A stretch of 8,686 nucleotides of DNA from Alphaproteobacteria bacterium UBA2903 (GTDB lineage: Bacteria; Pseudomonadota; Alphaproteobacteria; CAAGCB01; CAG-977): NCBI GenBank assembly GCA_002349565.1, contig DEDN01000011.1:108901-117586 (forward strand), written 5' to 3'. The notes beneath the pieces are model-generated. The model was not told the origin of the DNA. It was given only the letters and a program-made list of their open reading frames with translations, and made no database searches. Both the position numbers and the translations under genes were made by a program. This document shows, in pieces, positions 1-6,694 of this stretch (positions within the stretch are counted from its first letter, which is position 1; every line of letters starts with the position of its first letter).

Positions 1-67
<67 letters not shown>

Positions 68-69
68 TT

Positions 70-100
70 AAAAAAGCTCTGATTTTTCAGGGCTTTTTTT
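70..100 (+). terminator. Intrinsic terminator of tRNA-Thr
   Basis: The stem GCTCTGA (76-82) pairs with TCAGGGC (87-93), with one G-T wobble and a TTTT loop. It is flanked by an A-run (70-75) and a T-run (94-100) that can extend the stem. It starts three bases after the tRNA CCA, so it ends the tRNA transcript. Confidence 0.9.
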
Positions 101-106
101 GTTGCC

Positions 107-134
107 TTGACATTTGCGAAAAAATATTCACAAT
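107..134 (+). promoter_or_regulatory. Candidate sigma-70-type promoter for the tail-fibre unit
   Basis: A perfect -35 hexamer TTGACA (107-112) is followed after 16 bases by CACAAT (129-134), a fair -10 match (four of six). Transcription would begin near 141, upstream of the tail-fibre gene and just downstream of the tRNA terminator, where a fresh promoter is needed. The -10 is the weak part; a 17-base spacing to ACAATT is an alternative reading. Confidence 0.5.
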
Positions 135-137
135 TTG

Positions 138-150
138 TTGCATCATGCAA
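138..150 (+). promoter_or_regulatory. Operator-like palindrome TTGCAT-C-ATGCAA
   Basis: This is a perfect inverted repeat with 6-base arms around one central base. It lies across the transcription start expected from the TTGACA promoter, the usual place for a repressor site. The right arm overlaps the start of the 16-bp sequence that recurs upstream of the glycan operon. A binding protein is inferred only; the helix-turn-helix gene at the right edge is one conceivable candidate. Confidence 0.35.
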
Positions 151-161
151 AAACAGAATGC
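146..161 (+). repeat. 16-bp repeat TGCAAAAACAGAATGC, left copy
   Basis: It is identical, in the same orientation, to 8479-8494. This copy sits in the leader of the tail-fibre gene, 53 bases before its ATG. The flanking bases differ on both sides, so the identity is limited to these 16 bases. Confidence 0.85.
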
Positions 162-168
162 TGAAGTC

Positions 169-199
169 AAAGCGAGAGGAACTCCTCCCGCTTTTTTTT
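169..199 (+). terminator. Hairpin with T-run in the tail-gene leader (terminator or attenuator)
   Basis: AAAGCG (169-174) pairs with CGCTTT (189-194) and GAGG (176-179) with CCTC (184-187), across one A/C mismatch and an AACT loop. The T-run covers 192-199. The hairpin ends only four bases before the ribosome binding site of the tail-fibre gene. It therefore either attenuates that gene or is the old terminator of a lost upstream gene. Confidence 0.7.
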
Positions 200-213
200 A
201 TTCGAGGTGAAAA

Positions 214-1104
214 ATGACGGTAAGCAGTCAAACAAACAAAGTGATTTACATCGGAAACGGGGTTGCGAAAGAGTTTGCAATCCCGTTTTCCTTTTTGGAA
301 AAGGAGCATATCAAGGTCAGACAAAAGAAAAACGACATACAGACCGAACGGACGGACTGGACGGTCAAAAGCGGCAACTTGGTATTTGCGATTGCTCCCG
401 AAAGCGGGGCGGAAATCGCGATTGTGCGCGAAGTGCCTTTAACGCAGGAAACGGACTACCGCGACAACGAGATTCTGCACGCCGAAACGCTGGAACGCAA
501 CTTTGACAAACTGACGATGCAAGTCCAACAGCTGGCGGAAAAATCCGCGCGCGCGGTGACGGTTGACATTTTCGACGATACGCAGGCAGACAGCTTGATT
601 CCCAGTATCAGAAAAGCGGTGTCGGATTGCCAAACGGCAGTTGAAAAAACGACAGCAAACGCGCAAACGGCGACGGTGCATGCTGATGCCGCAGCAGCTT
701 CCGCGACGAACGCCGCGGCGTCGGAAACAAACACGGCGGCGATGCTGGGGACAAAAGCAAATGTCGGCTTAGACAACCTGACAGCCGCAGGGAAAAGCAA
801 AATCGCTTATGAAAACACGCCGTCAAGTGTGTACATTGATTTGACTTTGGGAGCATCGGGGCAAACATATACCGCCCCCGCAACCGGTTGGTTTGTTTTT
901 GACAAAGTCGGCTCAGCAACGCAACAGTACGTTGTCTTTACGAATATAACGACGGGTTTTGCCAAAACGCGCGTAGCGGTTCAAAATACGGAAGTCGTCT
1001 GCGACTTTTTTCCCGTCGGCAAAGGCGAAGTCGTTAAAATCGACTGGTCAATTGCAGGACATTTAAACGCGTTCAGATTTTATTATGCGAAAGGGGAAGT
1101 GTAA
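214..1104 (+). CDS. Phage tail-fibre protein with T7-type N-terminal domain
   Basis: This 296-residue protein is probably a short receptor-binding tail fibre. Residues 1 to about 110 match the pattern of the T7 gp17 N-terminal tail-attachment domain: VIYIGNGVAKEFAIPFSFLE near the start, then SGAEIAIVREVPLTQETDYRDNEI and ETLERNFDKLTMQVQQL (residues 64-107). Residues about 135-178 are an Ala/Thr-rich stretch suited to a trimeric coiled shaft. TKANVGLDNLTAAGKSKI (180-197) is a connector often seen in tail fibres. Residues about 200-296 form a small C-terminal tip rich in predicted beta strands (GQTYTAPATGWFVFDKV), presumably the receptor-binding head. It is much shorter than T7 gp17 (about 550 residues). 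The start is supported by GAGGTG (204-209) four bases before ATG. The next gene starts inside its stop codon. No capsid, terminase, baseplate or integrase gene is nearby, so this is a prophage remnant, a moron-like unit, or the edge of a prophage. Confidence 0.8.
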   Translation: MTVSSQTNKVIYIGNGVAKEFAIPFSFLEKEHIKVRQKKNDIQTERTDWTVKSGNLVFAIAPESGAEIAIVREVPLTQETDYRDNEILHAETLERNFDKLTMQVQQLAEKSARAVTVDIFDDTQADSLIPSIRKAVSDCQTAVEKTTANAQTATVHADAAAASATNAAASETNTAAMLGTKANVGLDNLTAAGKSKIAYENTPSSVYIDLTLGASGQTYTAPATGWFVFDKVGSATQQYVVFTNITTGFAKTRVAVQNTEVVCDFFPVGKGEVVKIDWSIAGHLNAFRFYYAKGEV

Positions 1105-1466
1105 TGTTTACGGCTGTAAAGAACAACGAAATCCGCCTGTTCAACGAATCCGAACAGGCTCTTGTACTCAATGCGGAAATGATCGGATTGACTGGATATG
1201 AAATCGTGCAAACCGATACGAAAATTTGCGCGGGTTATGATACGCAAAAAACGGGCGTGTATTACAAAAAAAACGAAGTGCCGCCCGCGCCGCAAGCGTG
1301 GATTGACGAAAACGAACGACAACGGCGCAGAATGCTGTATCGGGAAAACGCCGACGACCTGACTTTGCGCCGCGCGCGAAAAACAGCCCTCGGCATCTGG
1401 AGCGCACAGGACGAACAAGAGTATGTCGAAACCATGCGGACATTCAGCGAAACAATGAAAGGATGA
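1104..1466 (+). CDS. Small phage protein, probable tail or fibre-assembly accessory
   Basis: This is a 120-residue soluble, charged protein without signal peptide or membrane segment. Its ATG overlaps the tail-fibre TAA by one base (TAATG), implying translational coupling. The N-terminal half (MFTAVKNNEIRLFNESEQALVLNAEM) looks like a small beta domain. The C-terminal part (residues about 70-120) is helical and highly charged: WIDENERQRRRMLYRENADDLTLRRARKTALGIWSAQDEQEYVETM, read in pieces. The pattern of R..Y...AD.L......G.WS..DE.EY resembles the C-termini of phage tail-fibre assembly and tail-chaperone proteins, which typically follow the fibre gene. The function comes from position and this general resemblance; I recognise no named family with certainty. 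Confidence 0.65.
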   Translation: MFTAVKNNEIRLFNESEQALVLNAEMIGLTGYEIVQTDTKICAGYDTQKTGVYYKKNEVPPAPQAWIDENERQRRRMLYRENADDLTLRRARKTALGIWSAQDEQEYVETMRTFSETMKG

Positions 1467-1476
1467 TAACAACAAC

Positions 1477-1501
1477 GGGCGGAAAGGTTCGCTTTCCGCC
1501 C
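1477..1501. terminator. Bidirectional hairpin between convergent units
   Basis: GGGCGGAAAG (1477-1486) pairs perfectly with CTTTCCGCCC (1492-1501) around a five-base loop. It lies 10 bases after the stop of the phage gene and 6 bases after the stop of the GT8 gene on the other strand. Neither side has a clean T-run; the minus-strand side reads GTTGTTGTTATC. It probably ends or protects both converging transcripts. Confidence 0.7.
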
Positions 1502-1507
1502 TGACGC

Positions 1508-2653
1508 TTATTTCATAATTTGCCGAATTTGGCGTAATTGTTCCTTAAGTTCACGACGCTTTTGCTTGTAGCGTTTCCGCCGCTTTCCGAACGTGATTTT
1601 TGACAGGATTTTATACCGCCAGTATTTAATTTTGTCGCGTCGGTAGTGCATGACGCGCCGAATCAAATCGACGTTTCCCCCCTGCTGTTGAGTTTGGAAA
1701 GATCCCAGCAAAGCAGTCAACCGCATCAAAATTTCTTCATAAAACGGCGTTTTCCGCGCATATTCCCACCAAAGATACGCCAGATCTTCGCTGGGATCTT
1801 TCCACGGCTTTCCGCCGCCAGCCCAATGGATGATTTTGGGATTTTTTCTGTCTGCTTTATACTGTTTAAAAAAACGCATCGGCATGAATTGAAATAAATT
1901 TCCCGCTTTAAAAGCTTTGTTTTCAGTCGGAAAATTCCAAGCCGTATCCAAATAGAAAATATCCTTTTGGAAAAACGCGTTTAAAGCGTCTTGTTCCAAA
2001 ATGCGGTAATGCGTCGCCGCACACCGTTCAATAATTTTCCGGCTGTAATCGTTTTTGTTAAATTCAGGGATGTTTAACAACATAACGCCGGTATTAAAAT
2101 ATCCGAACGGGTCATCCAGTTTTAAAACTTTATCGGCATATTCTTTCCAATCAGCTTTGGGATCTTGAACAAACGCTCCCCAAACCAAATCCAAACACGC
2201 CGCCAGCGGCTTGTCGTCGACAGGCGTATCGTACAGTTCTTTCGGGTCGGCGTTGAAAATCAAATCAACATCGGTGAACACGACTTTTTTAAAGTTATGT
2301 AAAATCAAGGGCGAACATAACCTAAAATAGCACTCTATATTGTAATCTCCGTGAAATTTTAAATCATAAGATGACAAGAGCGAAATGGGATTTACAAAAC
2401 GCAGATGAATGTTTTCACAGTTGATTGAATCCTGCAATTTTTTCTTGTTTTCAGCGGAAATACCACGTTCAAAAACAAAAATGTCGTAATTTGTATTGTG
2501 GGACGCGTGATCCAAAATTGATTGCAACCACACGGACAAATACGGAGCGTATTCGTTACTGGAAGATGCCGCTATAACAGCGTAATTTTCTTTAAAATAC
2601 GGTTTCGGCGCAACAAAATCTTGATTTGTATTTTTGATGAAACTCGTATCCAT
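1508..2653 (-). CDS. Glycosyltransferase family 8 (LgtC-like)
   Basis: This 381-residue protein is a retaining glycosyltransferase that would add a galactose- or glucose-type residue from a nucleotide sugar to a lipooligosaccharide or similar glycan at the cytoplasmic face. GT8 hallmarks appear in order: YAVIAASSSNEYAPYLSVWLQSIL (about 24-47), metal-binding DVD in VVFTDVDLIF (124-133), FNTGVMLLN (186-194), EQDALN (220-225) and IIHWAGGGKPW (274-284). The last 50 residues are very basic (RRKRYKQKRRELKEQ), as in LgtC-type enzymes whose tails bind membrane. It is longer than LgtC (about 310) because of a ~20-residue N-terminal lead and this tail. It is the last gene of the operon, 8 bases after the DUF4422 stop, with a weak ribosome site (AAAGAA). 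With DUF4422 it is clearly AT-richer than the genes upstream. Donor and acceptor cannot be told. Confidence 0.93.
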   Translation of the reverse strand: MDTSFIKNTNQDFVAPKPYFKENYAVIAASSSNEYAPYLSVWLQSILDHASHNTNYDIFVFERGISAENKKKLQDSINCENIHLRFVNPISLLSSYDLKFHGDYNIECYFRLCSPLILHNFKKVVFTDVDLIFNADPKELYDTPVDDKPLAACLDLVWGAFVQDPKADWKEYADKVLKLDDPFGYFNTGVMLLNIPEFNKNDYSRKIIERCAATHYRILEQDALNAFFQKDIFYLDTAWNFPTENKAFKAGNLFQFMPMRFFKQYKADRKNPKIIHWAGGGKPWKDPSEDLAYLWWEYARKTPFYEEILMRLTALLGSFQTQQQGGNVDLIRRVMHYRRDKIKYWRYKILSKITFGKRRKRYKQKRRELKEQLRQIRQIMK

Positions 2654-2661
2654 TTCTTTAA

Positions 2662-3432
2662 TCAGGTATTTTTTTCTTTATACTTTTGTATAATGAACAC
2701 CGTCAAAAGAATTTCACCCAGAAAACCTAAAAAGCGCATTTCATACGAATTGAAAAATTCGCTGTCGATTTTTTCGTCAACACGTTTTTCAATTTTAAAC
2801 AAAAAATTGCAATATTCATCAAACATCGCTTTTTGCATAATAAACATGTTTGCGATATATTTTATATGCCCGTTCCTGACTTCCTCTGCCGTATCAGCAT
2901 AATCGGGGAACATTTCTTTGACAGTATCCAACATTAAATGGAAATGATCGATTTTTTGAGCAAACAAATTTTTATAATCTTCAATCAAATTTTTATGCAT
3001 ATAATTTGTGTAATCATACGCTTTCGGGACGATGCAGTCGAAACCCTTAACGGCTTGTTCTATTTTATCATCCGCCAAAAATTCCAGATAATCATCGTTT
3101 ATTTTGTCAAAAGCATACCAAGAAGATGCCGGAAGCCATTTTTCAGTAGGACGCTTCTTTTTATCGTCAAAAAGGAAGTGCCTGCGATAGTGCATAAAGC
3201 CGATATAATCAGGATTTCCCAGTTTATCGTAATTTTTCCATGCCCAATATTGAGCGGACAACTCATTGTATTTAGGATTTTCCGCTGAAATGTTTTCACC
3301 GTCATCGTCGCGCAACATACCGTCAAACAAACGTTCCGCATTTGCACACCCAGTCTGAATCGGCGTCAGAATATCCGATTTCAAAACCTTGTGTTCGTCA
3401 TGATAGGTGATTAAAATTTTAATATTTGACAT
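2662..3432 (-). CDS. DUF4422 family protein, putative glycosyltransferase
   Basis: The protein has 256 residues. DUF4422 proteins are found in capsule, exopolysaccharide and O-antigen loci and are regarded as likely glycosyltransferases; the reaction is not established here. The visible family pattern is KILITYHDEHKVL near the N-terminus, a DDDGENIS segment (42-49), YNELSAQYWAWKN (55-67) and the signature GFMHYRRHF (78-86). A later HFHLMLDTVKEMFPDY stretch and FNSYEMRFLGFLGEILLTVFI near the end also fit. There is no signal peptide. An in-frame start exists 27 codons upstream (3513) but would run 58 bases into the preceding gene; ATG at 3430-3432 has a good ribosome site and begins the conserved domain. 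The gene is strikingly AT-rich: 2941-3000 has 13 G/C of 60 bases. It lies 23 bases after the flavoprotein and 8 before GT8. Confidence 0.9.
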   Translation of the reverse strand: MSNIKILITYHDEHKVLKSDILTPIQTGCANAERLFDGMLRDDDGENISAENPKYNELSAQYWAWKNYDKLGNPDYIGFMHYRRHFLFDDKKKRPTEKWLPASSWYAFDKINDDYLEFLADDKIEQAVKGFDCIVPKAYDYTNYMHKNLIEDYKNLFAQKIDHFHLMLDTVKEMFPDYADTAEEVRNGHIKYIANMFIMQKAMFDEYCNFLFKIEKRVDEKIDSEFFNSYEMRFLGFLGEILLTVFIIQKYKEKNT

Positions 3433-3440
3433 ATTAAGTT

Positions 3441-3447
3441 CTTTCCT
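3441..3447 (-). promoter_or_regulatory. Ribosome binding site fixing the DUF4422 start
   Basis: AGGAAAG on the minus strand stands eight bases before the ATG at 3430-3432. It favours this start over the longer reading frame beginning at 3513. Confidence 0.75.
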
Positions 3448-3455
3448 GCTTGTTT

Positions 3456-4721
3456 TTATTTGTCCGCATTTATCCCGCTTTTGAAAGCCTGATGACTCCA
3501 ATAATAGTCCCATTCGCCGAATCTGCCGACGCTGTTGACGCCGTTCGCGGTCAGGAAATCGCGCACGATTTTGCGGTTTTCGTAAATGTCCGGCGTGAAA
3601 ATGATGTTTCCGTATTTCTCAAAGCGGATATCTTTGACAACGATGTCTTTATCGTCAAAGCCGCAGAGGTGTTTTAATTTTTCGACCGTTTTTTCAAGGA
3701 TTTCCGCCTTGTCGGGAATTGCCGCGTCGTTGGCGAAGAAAATTTCCGCCTGCAACGACGAACAGCCGTCGGGCGCGTTGTCGGGCGATTTTAAATTCGG
3801 GGAGTACACGCGCGCGGGCGGCACGTCCTCGTCGTAAATGTAAAACCACAGATGTTTTGCGACGTCGTGGCGGTTGAAGCCCAGCGACACCTGATAACCG
3901 CAAGTCCAATGCAGGTTTTCCGCCGCTTTTTTGACTTCGGCGGGAACGTTGTCAAGCATTTTCACGACTTCGGGCAAAGGCGCGGTGGAAATCAGCTCGT
4001 CATAACTTTCCGTCGTTTCGTCCTCAAAAAACACTTTTTTCGCCGCCGGGTCGATTTTAACGGCGCGCTTGTTAAAGCGGATGTCCAATCCTTTGCGGCA
4101 ATCGTCCAAAATACTGCGGAAGCCGCCCTTTTTCGGGTAGTTCATAAATTTCGTGTAATAGAAATTTTCTTTCTGCTCTTCGAACGCGCCGCGCAGGACT
4201 TCGGGCAAAGGCGAAACGTGCAGGCGGTTGCCCACCCATTTCGTTTCCAGTTCCGCCGCTTCCTTGCCCCAATATTTGCGCGTGTAAGCGAACGGGAAGT
4301 TTTCGGCAAAGTAATCACCGTACTGAACCCGCAGCCATTCGGCATAGTTTTTAATTTCCGATACGTCTTTTTTCGGGCGGTTCACAAAGCTGTCGATGAT
4401 TTTGACTTTTTCTTCAACAGGCAAAGGCGCGAGGTTATTCTGCGCGGGATGTTTCAGCCAGTATCCGCGCCAATAATTGTAAGACACGGGCGGATGCGCG
4501 TACAGCGGCGAGGATTTCGCAAACAAATCCGCGATATACGGATCGTCGGCAAAGGTGAAATGCACAAAACGGTCGAATCGAAAGCCGTCAATCGTGAAGT
4601 TTCCGCACAAGCCGCCCCAATCGGCGTCCTGTTCGAAAACAACGGGATTTCCGCCTTTTTTCTTCAAGTGATAAGCGGCTGAAATGCCCGCCGCGCCGCT
4701 TCCGATAACGACCGTTTTCAT
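3456..4721 (-). CDS. FAD-dependent oxidoreductase/mutase-like flavoprotein of a glycan locus
   Basis: This 421-residue protein belongs to the broad amine-oxidase/protoporphyrinogen-oxidase-like flavoproteins, which also include UDP-galactopyranose mutase. It shows the FAD dinucleotide-binding motif VVIGSGAAGISAAYHLKKKG (4-23), a ribose-binding acid in VVFEQD (27-32), and GGLCGNF (36-42), followed by a GFRFDRFVHFTF segment. YWRGYWLKHPAQNNLAPLP (83-101) and the C-terminal GRFGEWDYYWSHQAFKSG (about 399-416) are typical of the homologues found in polysaccharide clusters rather than of haem synthesis. It lies one base downstream of rfbG (TAA-G-ATG) with ribosome site AAAGGA inside rfbG, so it is coupled to CDP-sugar synthesis. 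I infer action on the CDP-6-deoxyhexose, perhaps a pyranose-furanose ring change or a redox step. The family is secure; the reaction is not. Confidence 0.85.
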   Translation of the reverse strand: MKTVVIGSGAAGISAAYHLKKKGGNPVVFEQDADWGGLCGNFTIDGFRFDRFVHFTFADDPYIADLFAKSSPLYAHPPVSYNYWRGYWLKHPAQNNLAPLPVEEKVKIIDSFVNRPKKDVSEIKNYAEWLRVQYGDYFAENFPFAYTRKYWGKEAAELETKWVGNRLHVSPLPEVLRGAFEEQKENFYYTKFMNYPKKGGFRSILDDCRKGLDIRFNKRAVKIDPAAKKVFFEDETTESYDELISTAPLPEVVKMLDNVPAEVKKAAENLHWTCGYQVSLGFNRHDVAKHLWFYIYDEDVPPARVYSPNLKSPDNAPDGCSSLQAEIFFANDAAIPDKAEILEKTVEKLKHLCGFDDKDIVVKDIRFEKYGNIIFTPDIYENRKIVRDFLTANGVNSVGRFGEWDYYWSHQAFKSGINADK

Positions 4722-4722
4722 C

Positions 4723-5805
4723 TTACCATTCCTTTGACGCGTGCGCCGTAATCTGTTTGACGCAGAAATCGTACATATCGTCGGATTTTAACGCTTCCTT
4801 GTACCAGTCAACCGTGAATTCAAGCATTTCTTCAAGGCTTAATTTCGCGTGCCAGCCCAGCATGACGTAAGCTTTCGTCACGTCCAGATTCAGCAAAGTG
4901 TTTTCGTGCGGCGCGTTCGGGTCGGACGCGTCGACGACTTCGCCCTTGCCGTAAATGGCGACCAGACGGCGCACAACTTCCAAAACGGTTTTATTGGCGG
5001 AAATGTGCGGTCCGAAGTTGAATGACGTCGCATATTTCACGGGGTCTTTCATCAGCATTTCGCCGACTTTCAAATAGCCCGACAGCGGTTCAAGGACGTG
5101 TTCCCACGGGCGCGTGGCAATCGGATTGCGGATTTCAATCGGTTTGCCCGCTTCAATAAAGCGGATGCAGTCGGGAATCAGGCGGTTGTCCGACCAATCC
5201 CCGCCGCCGATAACGTTGCCCGCGCGCACCGTTGCGACCGCTTTGCCGTGCTGTGCGTATTTCGCGGGGTCAAAGTAGGAATGACGGTACGCCGCCAGCA
5301 TCAGTTCCGTGCAGCCTTTGGACGCGGAATACGGATCTTGCCCGCCCATGCGGTCAGTTTCCTTGTAGCCCCAAATCTGTTCGACGTTTTCGTAACACTT
5401 GTCCGAAGTAATCATAATCGCGGTTTTCAGGCAGTCGTTGTTGCGCATGACTTCCATGACGTTCAGCGATCCCATGATGTTCGTTTCAAACGTGTATTTC
5501 GGCTGTTCGTAGGACGTGCGCACCAAAGCTTGCGCCGCCAGATGAAACACGATTTCGGGCTGATATTTTTTCACCGCCGCGTCCAGAGCGTCCAAATCCC
5601 GCGTATCGCCGCGCAAATCGGCAAACAAACGGTCTTTCAGATGCGACGCGCAGTAGTTGCCCTTGTCGGAATACGGGTCAAGCGAATATCCGACGACTTT
5701 TGCGCCCAGCATTGTCAGCCAGATTGCCAGCCAAGAGCCTTTGAACCCCGTATGTCCCGTCACCAGAACGGTTTTGCCTTTGTACAGATTTTCGTAGTTA
5801 TACAT
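4723..5805 (-). CDS. rfbG: CDP-glucose 4,6-dehydratase
   Basis: This enzyme converts CDP-D-glucose to CDP-4-keto-6-deoxy-D-glucose with bound NAD+, the committed step to CDP-deoxyhexoses, in the cytosol. The 360-residue length is normal. The Rossmann motif TGHTGFKGSW (16-25), with the FKGSW form characteristic of RfbG, is followed by HLAAQALVRTSYEQP (88-102), the catalytic MITSDKCYEN (131-140) and YSASK (Y159, K163) of the extended SDR active site. GNVIGGGDWSDNRLIPD and RPWEHVLEPLSGYL are also typical. The ATG lies eight bases inside the preceding gene (ATGTATAA), so translation is coupled; the ribosome site GGGA is modest. It sits two genes downstream of rfbF, the classical partner. No RfbH (the PLP/iron-sulphur 3-dehydratase) accompanies it. 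Confidence 0.96.
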   Translation of the reverse strand: MYNYENLYKGKTVLVTGHTGFKGSWLAIWLTMLGAKVVGYSLDPYSDKGNYCASHLKDRLFADLRGDTRDLDALDAAVKKYQPEIVFHLAAQALVRTSYEQPKYTFETNIMGSLNVMEVMRNNDCLKTAIMITSDKCYENVEQIWGYKETDRMGGQDPYSASKGCTELMLAAYRHSYFDPAKYAQHGKAVATVRAGNVIGGGDWSDNRLIPDCIRFIEAGKPIEIRNPIATRPWEHVLEPLSGYLKVGEMLMKDPVKYATSFNFGPHISANKTVLEVVRRLVAIYGKGEVVDASDPNAPHENTLLNLDVTKAYVMLGWHAKLSLEEMLEFTVDWYKEALKSDDMYDFCVKQITAHASKEW

Positions 5806-6694
5806 GATTTTTTTCCCAATCGATGATTTGCTTCAACCCTGTTTCAAGGTCGTATTTGTGGTGATAGCCGACTTCGCGGGTCAGCCTTGTGTTGTCGCCG
5901 ACGACAAACGGATCGTCAAAGTTCGCAGGAATCGCTCCCCACAGAATTTCGCCCTTGAATCCTGTCAATTCCGCCATTTTTTCGACAATAACGCGCAAGC
6001 GTATCGGATTGCCCGAACAAATGTTGACCGCGCCCGTCACGTCGCTTTCCAAAAAAGACACAATCGCCGCCGCCGTGTCAAAAACGTGCGAATAATCTTG
6101 AATTTTGACGCAATCGGACACTCTGACATCCTCGCCCGCCAGTATGGAATGAAGCACGGACGGCATCAGACGGGTCGGCTTTTCGTTCGGACCGTACAGG
6201 TTGAAAATCCGCGCCCACTTGAAAGCGACATCGTGCGCCTTGGCGAAAATGCATCCCGTATTGTAAACGGCGGCTTTCGCCTGCCCGTACAGCGACGGGT
6301 TCGTCAGCGGCGTAATATCTTCGCGCAGGTAGCCTTTGGAAAAGTCGTATTCCGACACCGTTCCCGCACCCAGAAAAGTCTTGCCCCCGTGTTTGACGAA
6401 CGTTTCCAACAGAGCAATCGACGCGCGCATCCAGTCCAGATTGACATCGCTTGAATGACACTTTGCCCCCGTGAACCACGCCAGATGAATCAGCGTGTCA
6501 AAGCTGTTTTCCGCCAGAAAAGCGTCAACCGCTTTGTCGTCCATCAGGTTCATTTCATGCTGAACCAAGTTCGGCTGTTCGGGCGCAAACGGCGGATAAA
6601 CCAATGAATGGACTTCATAGCCTTTGCGCAACAGTTCGGCGACGACTTGCGATCCGATAAAGCCCGTCCCGCCCGTGATTAAAACTTTTTTCAT
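5798..6694 (-). CDS. Extended SDR NAD(P)-dependent epimerase/reductase of CDP-sugar synthesis
   Basis: This 298-residue enzyme probably reduces or epimerises the 4-keto-6-deoxy sugar made by RfbG. GGTGFIG (8-14) binds the nucleotide, LIHLAW (68-73) follows the Rossmann pattern, FLGAGTVSEYD (107-117) carries the Ser/Thr of the triad, and Y136-GQA-K140 is the YxxxK pair. RIFNLYGPNEKPTRLMPSVL (162-181) is the usual substrate-side loop. Its place between rfbF and rfbG resembles that of abequose, paratose and other CDP-sugar synthases, but the exact product cannot be read from motifs. The start at 6692-6694 makes an ATGA overlap with the rfbF stop. An upstream in-frame start (6781) would add 29 residues with no family pattern inside rfbF, so it is rejected. 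Confidence 0.9.
   Translation of the reverse strand: MKKVLITGGTGFIGSQVVAELLRKGYEVHSLVYPPFAPEQPNLVQHEMNLMDDKAVDAFLAENSFDTLIHLAWFTGAKCHSSDVNLDWMRASIALLETFVKHGGKTFLGAGTVSEYDFSKGYLREDITPLTNPSLYGQAKAAVYNTGCIFAKAHDVAFKWARIFNLYGPNEKPTRLMPSVLHSILAGEDVRVSDCVKIQDYSHVFDTAAAIVSFLESDVTGAVNICSGNPIRLRVIVEKMAELTGFKGEILWGAIPANFDDPFVVGDNTRLTREVGYHHKYDLETGLKQIIDWEKNHV

Noticed and set aside
207..506. 99-residue frame overlapping the tail-fibre gene start
   Set aside because: It is a shadow in another frame. The tail-fibre frame has the ribosome site and recognisable domain.
3433..3513. Longer N-terminus of the DUF4422 protein
   Set aside because: It would overlap the flavoprotein by 58 bases and adds no conserved residues; the ribosome site supports 3432.
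3852..4682. 276-residue plus-strand frame
   Set aside because: It is antisense to the flavoprotein gene; its composition (many R, F, V) is typical of a shadow of a GC-rich coding strand.
5098..5826. Long plus-strand frames opposite rfbG, the SDR gene and rfbF
   Set aside because: They are antisense shadows of three genes whose active-site motifs are clear. They show no family pattern or ribosome sites.
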